Shown here in pieces: positions 42,864 through 55,007 of a stretch of 64,000 nt of DNA (the first letter of the stretch is position 1; the number at the start of each line of letters is the position of its first letter). The notes under the pieces are model-generated. The model ran no database searches and was not told where the DNA came from. It was given only the letters and a program-made list of their open reading frames with translations. The stretch is from Bonia amplexicaulis (Eukaryota; Streptophyta; Magnoliopsida; Poales; Poaceae), in the NCBI GenBank assembly GCA_036346245.1, contig CM070735.1, forward strand, positions 6,156,432 to 6,220,431, written 5' to 3'. The translations under genes and the position numbers were made by a program.

Positions 42864-44720
42864 GTGTTACAAAATGTATGACAAGATATGTAAAATAATG
42901 AATAATAATCAGGATCATGAGATAAAGATTTAACGTGAAAAAAAATATGGGAAAAAATCATGGAATCACAATCGACAAAATCACTATATGGAGAATAAGT
43001 TACAGAACGCTTTTTGCATATTTCATGTACCTACAAACTCTATCAATATAAATCCAAATTTGAAATGTATCAGACCTCTAATAGGGTCTTACGGAACTGA
43101 TGTCTACAATCTTGATTGGAGTATTATCTCTCATTAACCTTGGTCCACTCGGAATAGCCTCACAAATAATGAACCAGTTACAGTTTGGGCTCATGTGAAA
43201 AGTACAGGCTGAATCAAGAATCTATTTATCACTGGTTTTGGAAACACCAGCAAAGGTAACAAAAATCTCCCCTTCAGAACATTCTTTTTTACAAATGTAG
43301 CCTTAGTTTCATCATCTTGTTGATCTTTCTTGCGATTCTTCTTCTTCTTATTATTTTGGAGTTTCCAGCGCTCAGAGATATCGTGTCCACCTTTCTTGTA
43401 GTAGAGGCAAGACATCTTGGTCTTTGACTTCGGATGACCTTTGTATTTGCTTGAGCTTCCACCTTTGGAATCATTAGTCAGAGACCTCTCAACTAGTTTG
43501 CCCCGAACAGACAAACATTCTGCATGCGAACTAGAGCTCTCACTTAAAACCATACTTTTCATCTTTTCTTTTGTATACAGAGCATCATAAATCTCCTTCA
43601 GAGTAAGAGTATCTCGACTGTAGAGAATTGTGTCTCTATAAGAGTATCTCGACTGTAGATAATTGTGTCGCTAAATGTAGAGAACAAAATATGCAGCGAA
43701 CAGAGTAAAATAAGATCCAAATCTTCATAATCATATTTGATCTCCATAGCTTCAAGGTCGGTGACTACATCTTTAAACGCAATCAGATGATCTTACACCA
43801 ATTTGCCTTCTGTCAACTTGAATGAGAAAAGTTTTTACGTCATATGTATCTTACTGGACAGATCCTTGATCATTCAGATCTATTCCAACTTTAGCCATAA
43901 CACAATAGTGGATGTCTCCTTCATAACTTCCTAGAGAATATTATTAGAAAGGTGAAGATGAATTTGAGAGAGTCTTTATGATGTCTCCTTTGTTTCTCTT
44001 CGATGGACCATGCAGCGAGCATCTTATCAATTCCCAATAATGCATCATCTAAATCGAGTTGTGATTGATCAGAGAGAAAATCTTGTGTCACAATATAACA
44101 ACGGAAGATCATACTTCATTGATGTCATAACGAGTATGCCCTAGATTGATCAGGCTGAGAACCAAGCTCTGATATCGCTTATTACAAAATGCACGATGAG
44201 ATATGTAAAATAATAAAAAATAATCAGGATTACAAGACAATATTTAATGTGAAAACCCCTTATGGGAAAAAACCACAGACACACAATCAAAGAAATCACT
44301 ATATGGAGAAGTTACATAATACTCTTGGCGTATTGCATGTATACGTAACTTGTGTTGTGCGCTCTATCTATCACGAGACTTATAGGATGTATAAATAGCA
44401 TTAGGAACAAGTATCCCACATGAGATGAGGAAAATACAGAGTCCTAATCGGCAATAGAAACAGAGGTAAACTCGAAAACAGGGACAACAACATGCTTAGA
44501 AACGGAAACAATACTCCGCTCGGAGACCAAATAGAGTCTCAGAAGATGACAGTGAAGAGTTGTATTCGAAAATGTCTTGAGTACCCACGTCTAACTTCAG
44601 TCGGTACAAATATTTTTGGATACTACAATGGTGTAAGTCGATATAGAGTCCATCACGAATATAAAGATAATCTCAATCATAACCTCTGATCAGTTTACAT
44701 TACCGATCAGTTATACTAGT
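42864..44720 (-). mobile_element. Degenerate Ty1/Copia element
   Basis: Read on the minus strand, two homologous LTR parts frame the element: the lower one (42864-43036) ends ATTTTGTAACA and the upper one starts near 44400 or above and ends at 44180. A primer-binding site with ATCAGAGCTTGG lies next to the upper LTR (44161-44177). Between them are gag and protease remnants. No integrase or reverse transcriptase remains. The upper LTR has a possible TATTTATAC promoter box (about 44387-44395). Confidence 0.75.
43080..44110 (-). pseudogene. Copia gag and protease remnant
   Basis: The gag part (43921-44112) reads QSQLDLDDALLGIDKMLAAW. A lysine-rich region (43289-43562) includes a decayed zinc knuckle (CLYYKKGGHDISERWKL, with two of the expected cysteines replaced). 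At 43080-43215 the protease start ILDSACTFHM and NCNWFI are visible; DSA replaces the usual DSG. Frameshifts separate the pieces, so nothing is functional. Confidence 0.8.
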
Positions 44721-45719
44721 CGAAATATATTTTTTGAGTAAAATTTAATCGAATTCTTTAGTTATCGGATTCAACGAGATTCGGATACCAGAATACTGCT
44801 AGATAAAGCGCTGGCTTTCTTCCTCGAACCGGTGGCTTCGGTGCTAATCCAAATTGCAAACCACGAAGCACTTATTGGTTGGACACTTGGACTGAAAAAG
44901 CCCCGATAGAAATTTTGTAGAAATGGCTAGGAGTACTAGATAGATTTAAAGAGACGAAAACCCTTTGATGATCTTCAAGCAACATGATTTGATCTCGCTG
45001 TTAAACAGCACAACGCAATGAACAAGATTCATTTACAGTAAACAAAATTGATCTCATGGATATCCAATTGAGTTCAATCCAAAATATCTCATGGATACCC
45101 AATGAGTTGAACCTGATGCATTACCACCCTACCTGCAAGTTCAAACTATTTCTGCTTGCACTCCAATACGCCACCTACATCTAGGAGGTGAGCGTCATGC
45201 ATCGACCATCAGCTCAGAAGACTGAAGCACTACAGAAACATGGCATTTCTACCTGCACTCCAATAGTAGGAGTTGCATATAACCATCCAATATCGTACTC
45301 CACTGCTTACACAGAAACACTACCAATTTCTGCATGCTGAGAAAAATATGACAGAAATACTAATGTCTATGTGCCTTGATCCTTTAGCATCGTCCTCTAG
45401 TTTCGGCTTCACTTCAATGGTTGGAGAGAGAGGACTGTCCGTCTAGTTAGCTGGATAGTCACTTATCTGCTTTTTTTCTCTGTCCAGCTAAGTTTATGCT
45501 CCTACCGTCCTACTAGAGTACTAGAAATTGCTCACTTTTTCCTGTGGAAATAAGTATTTCAGAAGGTAGATAAGGCCTATCCAGCTAACCAAAATATACT
45601 AGAAGTCGATCCAGATGTTTTATCACAGTGAAAGTGAAGAGATGTTGAAAAAAAAAGGGGCTTGAGTTGTGGCTTTCTTACTTTTTTTTATGTTCCAGTG
45701 GAATATGCTGGCACCAAAA
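44721..45719. other. Intergenic
   Basis: A short direct repeat around CTCATGGATA-CCAA-TGAGTT lies at 45054-45078 and 45090-45112. No gene. Confidence 0.4.
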
Positions 45720-45925
45720 ATGAAGTGGGTTGTTTTGGACTGTGATTTTGTCTTTTGGTTTATGGTTTTTAAATTCTGACTATTCACGAGAGACAGTATG
45801 AAGAGAGAGAAAACTATATACGATTTTGGCCGATACAGCTGAAATCGATACATCATATATTATAATCTTTCTGTAGACCTTATATAAAAAATACACCATT
45901 TAAAAATACGTTACTGGAACACATA
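45720..45925 (+). repeat. Dispersed MITE-like repeat, family A, copy 3
   Basis: TTTTGGTTTATGGTTTTTAA, TTTTGGCCGATACAGCTGAA and CCATTTAAAAATACG occur in the family order. Confidence 0.6.
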
Positions 45926-45952
45926 GTCAAAAAGACAATGCCGGAGCCTCTC

Positions 45953-46206
45953 GCAGCCGAGTTTGATCATCACCAACAAGGATCTGCTGGACCTAACAAC
46001 AAAATGAAACTGGGGAATTTTGTGGAAAAGCACAATAGGACTAGATTAGGCAGCGAGAGAAGCTCCTACCTACTTCAATGCAGCCGAATTTGACCACCAA
46101 CAAGGTCTGCTGGACCTAACAAGAAAATGAAATGGGGAGCTAGTTCTGCGGAAAAGCACAATGGGACTAGATTAGACAGCGAGAGAACCTCCTACCAGCT
46201 TCAATG
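45953..46206 (+). repeat. 127-bp tandem duplication
   Basis: Units 45953-46079 and 46080-46206 both start GCAGCCGA and share TCTGCTGGACCTAACAA and AGGACTAGATTAG-CAGCG with scattered substitutions. Confidence 0.9.
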
Positions 46207-46254
46207 AAAACCCCTTTCTAAACCTACCTTTGATAGATTCATGTTCCCTCCATG

Positions 46255-47028
46255 CAGTGGCGGAGGGAGGGGGGCTGGGAGGGGCCTGGCACCCCTAAAC
46301 TTCTACTATTTTTTTATTATGTAGTTAATTTTATATGTTTAATTAGTAATTTGGCCTCTTCAAAAAAATACAAAGTACACTTCACCTAATGATCCTGCTG
46401 ATTTCTCAAGTCAAGAATATTATCCTCCTAAAGTGAAGTGGAAAAATATTATCCTGCAGCCATCCAAACAAATATTATCCTCTCAAAGGATTCCTGATGA
46501 TTTCTCAAGTCAAAAAAGAGCTCAATTGGAATGCCAATTGCCACATTTTCAACTTGATGTATGCAACCATCCAGACCTAAGTGCATTACCATTACTTACT
46601 AATCTAACAAGTGGACTAGTTAAGACTCGTAAAGATTCATCTTATCCTATGGTGGACAGGTTGTTAAGATTAGTCTTAACTCTTTCGGTTTCAACTGCAA
46701 CCACCGAGAGATGTTTTCAGCTATAAAACTTGCGAAGACGCGACTTCGAAGTACAATGAGAGATGAATTTCTACGAGATTGTTTGGTAATTTATATTGAA
46801 AATGAATTGGCCGTAAAGATTAGTAATGATGATATTATTAAGGCATATGATCTTGCTGGTAGTCGTAGTTTAAGTTAATAGAGATGTAATTTTCTTTGCA
46901 TTGTAATTTGCGAAACATATTACTCTGATATGTGACTATTGGATCGGTAAATCCGGTATGGTTCATTGGTTCTACTCTACTTGTTGTTCATGTTGCCCCC
47001 CTATATCTAATTCCTGGCTCCGCCCCTG
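46255..47028 (+). mobile_element. hAT element with transposase remnant, 774 bp
   Basis: The ends CAGTGGCGGAG and the inverted CTCCGCCCCTG are flanked by a perfect eight-base duplication, CCTCCATG (46247-46254 and 47029-47036). The interior codes for a broken hAT transposase C-terminus. Confidence 0.85.
46480..46880 (+). pseudogene. hAT transposase C-terminal (dimerisation) fragment
   Basis: The first frame reads RLLRLVLTLSVSTATTERCF, the hallmark of the hAT dimerisation domain. After a frameshift near 46720 the next frame continues KLAKTRLRSTMRDEFLRDCL, IYIENELAVKISNDDII. This resembles plant proteins with a TTF-type or MYM-type finger and a hAT dimerisation domain. Upstream catalytic parts are missing. 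Confidence 0.85.
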
Positions 47029-47036
47029 CCTCCATG

Positions 47037-47869
47037 CAACACAACAGAAGGCCGTATTAATGGATGCATGGATCAGGAGCCAGCCGTCGGATTGCAACGC
47101 TGTGATCGGTAGTTTCCATGGAACATCACCGTGCCTATTGCAAGGCATGCATCAATTGGGTTCATGCATGACGCCACAATTGAACTGAAAATTCACCATG
47201 GGTGCAATAAGGATGATCCTTTTACAAAATAAAAAAAAAATGTTCAGAGAGTACCAAGGGCGCACATAACACACACTCCACTCACGCAGCACACACGCAC
47301 CATCCAGTCTATTACACACGCTAAAAATTTTACGAAGACTCGGAGGTCTCAGGGAAATACTCATCAAATGAATGAATGGGAAATGCGTATGTGTAACATT
47401 TTGAAATTCAGATGTTTAAAAATATAAAAATAAATAAATTTTTTAATGCATCTTGTTGACAATTGGATTTTTCTACAATTTTATTTGGGTTTTTTTGGAA
47501 ATTGATTTATACAAATTAATTCAAGAAGATATATATATATATATATATATATATAATAAAAGGCAATAATAATAATAGTAGTAAATAATACCAAATTAAA
47601 TCTAGGGTAAATTTCCTAACAAGTTGAAAGCAACAAAGAAGAATGAAATTCAAAAGTTGGAACTCAAATTCAAAACCAAATCCAACATCCAAATACAAAT
47701 AAAATAAAATAAAATTCCAATTTTCAATCTAGGCTCGACTCATTTTCCTTCCTTCCCTCTCAGCCCAACTTTTGGCCCACTTCCGCCTAGCCCGTTTCTT
47801 CCCTTCTCTCTCTCCCTCCCGGCCAGCACCTTGGCCCATGGCCTAGCCAAAGCAAGCTTATCTCCCTCG
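47037..47869. other. Intergenic
   Basis: A (AT)n run lies at 47530-47553. No gene. Confidence 0.4.
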
Positions 47870-48530
47870 ATGTAGTTGGATTAAGAAAGTATATGGCCAT
47901 ACCGAATATGATTGAGGAGTCAATCATAACTGAGTAATCCACTATAAGATCGAGTGAAGGATCGAGCTATCATAGGATGGCACGCTTCTCGTCTTGAGTT
48001 CGGTCTGGTATCATGAAGCAAAGGGGTTAGACATAAGCACTATATAGGTTTGTCCGATATAATCTTTACGTATGTTTAGGAGTCGTTACATCCTGCTAGG
48101 AACCGCTAATGACTTATGGACCGGAAAGGAGTTTTCGGCCTATGGCCAAATATACATGAACCTACATGGTCATACACTTAATGGACTGGAACAACAAGGG
48201 TTCGGATGATAGTCTATGAGTGAGATACGATCTCTACTCATATCGGATAAGGATCCGATTGGAGGCTATATAAGGAGAGGTGCGAGGGCTGAGGGAGGCA
48301 TCCCAAAACACACCGTCGAAATTCTAACCTCCACCTCTCATAACCCCTGCCGTGCGCGCTAATACTAGCATGTCGACACACGGTGTTCCGTCCCTAGGCG
48401 TGTGGACCTCGGTAAAGACACTGTTGTGACTGCAACGTTGATCGAGACGACCACAAGGAGGAGGCGGTTGGCCGGAGGACGGTCGACTACTACCACTACA
48501 CCGATGCATTTTTCGTTGAATCGGCTATTT
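47870..48530 (+). mobile_element. Probable LTR fragment
   Basis: A GGCTATATAAGGAGAGG promoter box at 48262 followed by a conserved-looking leader (CATCCCAAAACACACCGTCG) is typical of grass LTR elements. The ends and a target duplication could not be found, so this rests on resemblance only. Confidence 0.35.
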
Positions 48531-48703
48531 CAACTCTACTTTTGTCACGTAAGAAATGCCAAGTGCAGAACAACTGCATAGCCCGTTGCTACTTACTGGT
48601 TTGCGCAGGCGAGCGGCCATGTAATGTAACACACGCTCCGCCGCACCATGGCCCCCGGCGGCATACACAAGCCGCGCGTGGGACAAACCAACGGCCGAAT
48701 AAC

Positions 48704-49211
48704 TAGGGGTGGAAACGGATCAGATACGGTCGAATAGTATCAAATACAAATAAGAATCCATATTTTTAAAACGAATACAAATACGAATTCGAATATTCTC
48801 AAATACGAATACGAATATTTTCGAATACGAATACGGATATTTTCGAATACGGATTTTCTCGGATACGAATATCGGATAAAACGGATTCCTAGTGATTTTG
48901 CCGATTTTCACGGTTTTGACCGGTTCTGGTTTTAAACCACCTAAATTCAAATTTTGAATCACAAAATTTGTACGAATTTTTCACGGGTTCTAAAAACGGA
49001 TCGAATACGAATCGAATAGTCTCGAATACGGATACGGATACGAATATTCTCGAATACGAATGCGAATACGAATACTCTCAAATACGGATACAAATATTCT
49101 CGAATACGAATATGAATATTTTCGAATACGAATTTTTGCTTACCATATTCGTGTTTTCTCGGATACAAATATCAGAAAAAACGAATTATCCGTTACCGTT
49201 TTCCACCCCTA
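48704..49211. mobile_element. hAT MITE, 508 bp, built of GAATACGAATA repeats
   Basis: TAGGGGTGGAAACGG at the left and CCGTTTTCCACCCCTA at the right are inverted ends. CGAATAAC flanks both (48696-48703 and 49212-49219), a perfect eight-base target duplication. Almost the whole interior is a degenerate array of TCGAATACGAATA-like units in both orientations. Confidence 0.9.
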
Positions 49212-49219
49212 CGAATAAC

Positions 49220-49481
49220 TACTACCGTCCGGCCGCTGTGCAGTAACCCACCCGCACTATTCGCCCACGCACTTTCTCTCGCGTATATCCGCTGTGGCAA
49301 GTGGTCTCCTGAGATGGGGCCAGGGTCCGTATGGGGTTGGTCCACAGGAATGGTAACCGGACCACGGGCCAGCATGTCAGCTACTAAGGACCATAGATCG
49401 GGTCTATGCAACGTGTTTTAAGGGGTGGGGCCTGTGTCATGGAGAAAGATCTTAAAACACATGTTACTTATGTTTTTTAGA
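49220..49481. other. Intergenic
   Basis: No gene seen. It ends with the left flank of the Mutator-like element. Confidence 0.35.
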
Positions 49482-51324
49482 AATAAATCTATTTTACCCC
49501 TGAACACTTATGGTTGGCTAACTTTAAACCAATAAGTGCAAAGCTGGATGTTTTACCCCTTCAACTGTCAATACCGTTTATTTTACGCCCTAAGGCTGAT
49601 GGAAGGCGGTTTTCGCTAAAGTGTTATCAACGTGGCATCCACCTCACCTGTTCTTCTTCCTCGTCTCTCTCTCTCTGTCTCATGTCGAGATGACTATGCC
49701 TTTGGGCAGTCAGGCCAGCGGTGGTAGGAGTCCAGGTTCTTGACGGGTGGAGCACATGCTGCTGCTACCAAAACTTCTGACGCTGCAAGCTGAGGAGGAC
49801 TTATGGTGGCACGCTGTCACAGTAGCTCTGGGGTCACCGCCGCCACCGGTTCTACCTAAACTCCACCAGCAGTCCCTCATCATTGCCTCCACACACCGAA
49901 GCCACTATGCAAGGACGTCGCAGTGGCCATGGCCTACAAGGAGGCCAAGAAACAGAGGGGTAGCGACACCAAGAAACAGGGGAAGGCCAAGGTGAGAAAG
50001 TAGAGGATGAGAAGGATGTAGAGCCAGAGCCTGCAGTGGAGTGTGAGCTTGGACATTGGCCTGCTCATCAATACCCTCGCTAGCACTAAGACCCTTCCCC
50101 CGGAGTTCACTACCACACGAGGAGACGCCCAAGGAGAGCTCCTCTCCACCATGCTACCATTACCGCCGGCCACCAAAGCTCAATCTCTTAAATCAGTGAG
50201 CCACCTCGACGTTTGTTCGTGTCAATTTGTGTTCCACCCTCTTGTCATCAAAACCCCCAAAATAATTTGATAAATTTTCGCACAGTAGCCGACAATCGAG
50301 TTTCTTCTCCCTCGCCTCCGTTTGGGTTTCACCATCGCTGTTCGTCTTATACGGAGAGCCTCCGTCAAATTAACTTATATTTTCCTTGATCGTGTTCTAC
50401 ATTTTGACGTGAGTATCTATTCCTCTCAACCTCAATAACACCATCTCCACCATGGCCAAACCACCACTACTGTTGTCACCCGTCACTGGCACCTCCTTTT
50501 TGCTCCACTCCTCGAACCACCACCACCATTGGCTCTGCATCGTCGCAAGCACTCCATTCTCCCCACTCCTGAGATCTTGCCACCCTTGCTTTGTTGTTCC
50601 CATACCTAGCCCGAGACTCATATGTTCATTCTCTTTGTTCATAGGCAGAGGAGAAAGAAGACCCCTCTGTCTCTCTGTCTCTCTCTCCATATGAAAAGTA
50701 GGCTCCACCAAGAAAATTTCTTTTCAAACAAGAAAAATTAAACTTTGGCTCTATGATATGTGGACCCTCTGATTAAAATATTTGCTCGTTGCTAATTACA
50801 CTACATATGTGTCAAACAATTCTAGAAATGGATAAAAACCGAGAAATCTTATCTTATATTATGAACCTTCGATTCTAAAATTCAAATTCTTCTATATTGA
50901 AATTTGGATCAGCCTTTCTACCTCTGCACCTAAGTTGAGTGGGTACCTTTAGGTACCCACAAAATACCTGACCTATTTTTTGATATTGATAAGAGTGCTT
51001 ATTATAAATCAATTCTTGAAAAAATTGCAAGAATTGATTTTTGCATTTTTAGATGTCAAAATAAACAAAACCCATCCAAATGGATCTGCGTGGTAAGGAA
51101 AAAACAGGTAATCTATTCCTTAAAAAAATTAAGTCATAAACCAAAAACCAGCTTATGTGTCAAAATATTTCCCATGTTGGCGCCACCTTAGAGTAAAACT
51201 GCTTTTAATTAGTCTAGAGGGTAAAATAAATGGTATTGATACTTGTGGGGTAAAATATTTGGTTTTACAGCTCGAGGTTGAAAGTTAGACGACAGTAAGA
51301 GTTGAAAGGGTAAAATATTATTCC
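49482..51324. mobile_element. Mutator-like element with long terminal inverted repeats, 1,843 bp
   Basis: About 160 bases at each end are inverted repeats of each other: ATTTTACCCC, CTAACTTT, GTATCAATACC/GTCAATACCG and TTTATTTTAC words appear in order from the left and, inverted, from the right. TTTTTTAGA and TTTTTTATA flank the ends (49473-49481 and 51325-51333), an imperfect nine-base duplication. The interior has GC-rich parts (49690-50250, 50440-50700) that could be captured exons, but I recognise no gene. Confidence 0.7.
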
Positions 51325-51333
51325 TTTTTTATA

Positions 51334-53054
51334 ATTGGGCCCACCAATCCGTGACTCATTAACTAAATGATCAATTTTTTGATATTAACTAAATGATCAA
51401 TGTGAATAAGAACTAATGATGAGAAGAGCACACGTGTAAATGAAGGAAAGTTTATAAATCGGTTTTGAAAGATTTTAAAGGCAGCCAACCCACATGTATG
51501 TGGTACATTTCTTAATTACATTTTTGAATACCAATACTAACAAGCTGGACCCACATGTCATTAAACAATAACTAATTTAATTAACCTAAATTAAACTCTA
51601 ATTTCCATGGGGCCCGGATGTCATTGACTAATGAATAATTCTCATGTATTTCTATTTTTATTTAAACAAGAATCCTTGTGGGGCGTAAAATCATCTATTA
51701 ATCTGGCTTAACTCCCTCATTACTCTCTAGTGGACCAAGGTGTCGGCCGCACAGGGACTTCGCCGCCGCTCGAAAACAGAGCGCGACAGGGAGAAAGAGG
51801 GGCGCCATGGAAGCTCCCAGTCGAGCTCGGCGCTGGCAGGGAAGGCAACGGCGGCAGCCAGAGAGTATCAAAACGGATCACGACGGGCGACATGAGCACC
51901 ACCTGAGGTGGTCTACGGCGGGCAAGCGGCTACGCCATGGCGGTGGGGCGGCACTGCCACGGCGGTTACGACGGATCAAGGGCTAAAGCTCAAATCTAAG
52001 CGTGTCAGAGCAGCTAAGGGATGAATGGAACTAACCGGTGCGGACGGTGAAGACAGGGACGAACCGAGGCGAGCTGGTGGTGGCGACCCGCAGCGGCGAG
52101 GCGACTTCCACGCAACGGCGGCAACCTAAACAGAGATGCTTAAAATCAGAGGTTGGGGAAGGAAGAGGGAGGTGTAGGGATGCTCTAGGTGGAAGGACTC
52201 GGATTGGAGTTCGCCGGTTTAGAAATGCCGACGATGGCGGCAATTTTCGGCCGGAAATGGGGAAAACAACGGCGCTAAGTTGACTTGACGGCGCGACGCA
52301 GCGCACAGCAACGGCGGCGACGGCTCCGTGGCGAAGTTAATAACCTGCCAAAGTGCCAATGCAACAAGGCAATCAACAGAAACTTCTCTAGATCGAGCAA
52401 TAACAACGCAGTCTGTGTTCTACCAGCCAGCGCTTCGATGCAAACAATGAATCTGATTCATCTGAATACCGAAATCCACCGTCAACAATCAGCAATGGCA
52501 AAAGCTCAAAGCATCAGTGTGTTCCAGGTAGCACAAGTCTTAGTCAACGCAAAATGAAACACCATCCACAGAAGCAAATAATGTCTATGAAGTAAAAAAA
52601 AACCAACCAATAAAGCTATGGCTGTGGAACCGATAACTGTTACATGATTTTTTTTTTCAATTTCCGGTTTTTTCTACTGTACTCTACCAAATGCTGAATC
52701 AACAACCTACAAAGCTACTCAAATCAAAATGAAAAAATGAGGGTCATAAATAACCTGACTCAAAACTCTTCACTACATTTTATCAAATTATAATATAAGA
52801 CTAACCACGTCTCAGAGAATAAAGTGGACTACAAGTAATGACAAACCTTGATCATCATTCCATCTACACATCAAAGTTCTCATCTCTAACCTGATGACAA
52901 CCACAGGCAACTAAGCTAGACCCAAGTATATAATTAGAAGCTTACAACACATCGACACTGTATACCCTCTCCAATGCCGCACTATCCAATAGCAAAAGTT
53001 GATAGCAAACAAATACTCTCTACTGCTGAGAAAAAAATGTAATACGGCAACTAA
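51334..53054. other. Intergenic; 3' flank of the GeBP gene at the right end
   Basis: Overlapping short frames between 51720 and 52560 are GC-driven and have no recognised domain. 51365-51405 has a duplicated ATTAACTAAATGATCAAT word. Confidence 0.4.
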
Positions 53055-54233
53055 TTAGCGTTCTGATGACCTGAGCTCTTCTAGCACCGCCGTGACATGC
53101 TCCCGGACAAGCTCAATCCTCTTCAGATAAACCTCCAGCTCCAGAATCTGATGCTGCCTCCACTTCTCATCACTGGGCACCCCGGGGTTCGGTCCGGCCA
53201 CCCCAAAGCCAAGGCCAAGCATATCGGCGTCTCCAACACCCCAAAATCCCATGCCCAACCCAAATCCCAGCCCAGTCTGTCCAGAGACAGCAACCGAGCT
53301 GATGAGCTCCTTCAGTAGCGGTGATAGGATACTCCGGACAGCCTCCTCAGTGGCACCACTGGCTGTCACTGGAGCTGGCGCAGGTGCTGGCACCGGAGTT
53401 GGTGGTGCAATCGCCTGCACCGAATTCTCCACCGCAGCAACAACCGGCTCCGGAGCCACTTCGTTTAACATCGGTACAGGCATCGCAGGCAATGCGGGCG
53501 CCTCCATCTCTTGCGCCGTCCTCCTCCTTACACGCCGCCCTCCCTTGCCCCTCGGCGTGGGCGCAGACACGCTTCCGCCACCACCGCCCTCCATCGCACC
53601 AGGCGCCGCCGCAGCGGCCGCTGCCGTGGTTGCTGCTGCTGCGGGGTTGATGTCGTCCTCGTCCGAGGCGTCGCCTCCGCCGGCGCCGTCGCGCTTGAAG
53701 GCGGGGCGCCAGATGTGGCGCGCGACGTCGTAGATGGCGCCCTCATGCGCGCTCTTGAAGGCGAAGGCGTCGCCCTTGGCGGCCATGCGGTTGGCGCAGA
53801 CGCGGTACTTCTTCTTGAGGCGGCGCAGCTTCTCGATGAGCTGGTTCTTGGAGAAGTCGAAGGACAGCTGCCGCCGGATCTCCTCGTAGAAGGGCCCCGT
53901 GTCGTACTGATGCGACGCGAACGTGGTGCCCCGCCGCGACGTGAACTCCAGGAACCCGCGCAGGATGAGCAGCTCCTCCTGGTCCGTCCACAGCCGCTGG
54001 AACAGTCGCCTCGAGTCCTCCGTCCCCGCCGCCGCACCCTCCCCCTGTGGCTGAGGCGGCGGCGGAATTGGCCCGGCGGGTTCGGGGGCTGGGGCGAGAG
54101 GGGGAGGTGAGGCCGATGTGTCGGGGAGGGGCGGCGGCAGGTCCTGGGGCGCGGCGGGGTCGGAGTTGGAGGCGTCGGTGTCGGTACCCTCCTCGTCGTC
54201 GGCGGCGGAGGAGGAGTGGGAGGCGGCAGCCAT
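53055..54233 (-). CDS. GeBP/STOREKEEPER-type transcription factor (DUF573)
   Basis: An intronless frame of 392 residues. The N-terminus is acidic then proline-rich (residues 1-70). The DUF573 DNA-binding domain spans about residues 77-175, beginning RLFQRLWTDQEELLILRGF and including FDFSKNQLIEKLRRLKKKYR and HEGAIYDVARHIW. A basic, possibly nuclear-localising GKGGRRVRRR follows the domain, then alanine/proline-rich stretches, and a C-terminal region (ILELEVYLKRIELVREHVTA) resembling the leucine-containing tail of GeBP proteins. GeBP-family factors regulate cytokinin response and trichome or leaf genes in Arabidopsis. The start at 54233 lies in ACCATGG, a strong context, and gives the family-like N-terminus. 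An in-frame ATG at 54383 would add 50 residues. Confidence 0.93.
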   Translation of the reverse strand: MAAASHSSSAADDEEGTDTDASNSDPAAPQDLPPPLPDTSASPPPLAPAPEPAGPIPPPPQPQGEGAAAGTEDSRRLFQRLWTDQEELLILRGFLEFTSRRGTTFASHQYDTGPFYEEIRRQLSFDFSKNQLIEKLRRLKKKYRVCANRMAAKGDAFAFKSAHEGAIYDVARHIWRPAFKRDGAGGGDASDEDDINPAAAATTAAAAAAAPGAMEGGGGGSVSAPTPRGKGGRRVRRRTAQEMEAPALPAMPVPMLNEVAPEPVVAAVENSVQAIAPPTPVPAPAPAPVTASGATEEAVRSILSPLLKELISSVAVSGQTGLGFGLGMGFWGVGDADMLGLGFGVAGPNPGVPSDEKWRQHQILELEVYLKRIELVREHVTAVLEELRSSER

Positions 54234-54433
54234 GGTCGGATTGGGTCGGGGTTTGGGGTGGGGGATTGGGTTTGGCTGAAATCGGGTACCGGATAGGACT
54301 TTGGTTGCGTGGCGTCGCTTGGGAAGGGAGGGCCGGTGGGTCCGGAGAGAAAGGGTCCCACGTGTAAGTGAGTATGGGTGCATGGACGCTGCCCTGCCGT
54401 GCTCCTTGACGGAGACAATTTGGAAGGCAGAGC

Positions 54434-54713
54434 GTCAACGCCTCAGCGCCAGCAGGATGCCAACGCGAGGCATTCAGAGCTTGTCACGTTCCCAAAACTT
54501 TCCAATCTATTCTAAGGCTCGATAGGAGACATTGCTTTGCTATATCTATATTCTATATATCATTTGAAAATAATTAAATATATAATTCTTCTAATGCATA
54601 GTATCTACTAATATATTTAATCAATAAATTTACACCTCTCATTTTTCTCTCTCTCTTTCCTCGCACATGTCATATATTTAATAGTTAGACACAACCCTCC
54701 TCTTCAATGCATG
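54434..54713. other. Intergenic
   Basis: Upstream DNA of the GeBP gene; nothing notable. Confidence 0.35.
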
Positions 54714-55007
54714 TTTGGCCTCGCTCCAAACGACTTTAGCTTCTTGTTTTTTTGCTTTTAGCTTATTTAAGCCAGAAACCAGTTGGAACGTATTAACTTC
54801 TAATTTTGACTTATTTTGGCTTATTTGGGTTTTTTTACTTTTTTGCCTTTACTTTTTTTCTCCTTATTCATTTGCATTCTCCGTGACAATATAATGAGTT
54901 TTTTAATTTTTTAATTTTTCTTAAAAAACTAACAATCGGTACAGTACAATTTCAGCCAAAAGCCACAGCTAGAAGCTAAAGCTATAAGCTAGTTGGAGCA
55001 TCATCTT
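54714..55007. mobile_element. Tourist-like MITE, about 294 bp
   Basis: Left CCTCGCTCCAAACGAC and inverted right AGTTGGAGCATCATCTT are imperfect terminal repeats, and the interior has TTTTGGCTTATTTGG runs and TCCTTATTCATTTGCATT, shared with the MITEs at 26911 and 29035. Confidence 0.5.

Noticed and set aside
53251..54438. Several long frames overlapping the GeBP gene on both strands
   Set aside because: They are out-of-frame readings of the GC-rich GeBP coding sequence; only the frame with DUF573 is protein-like.
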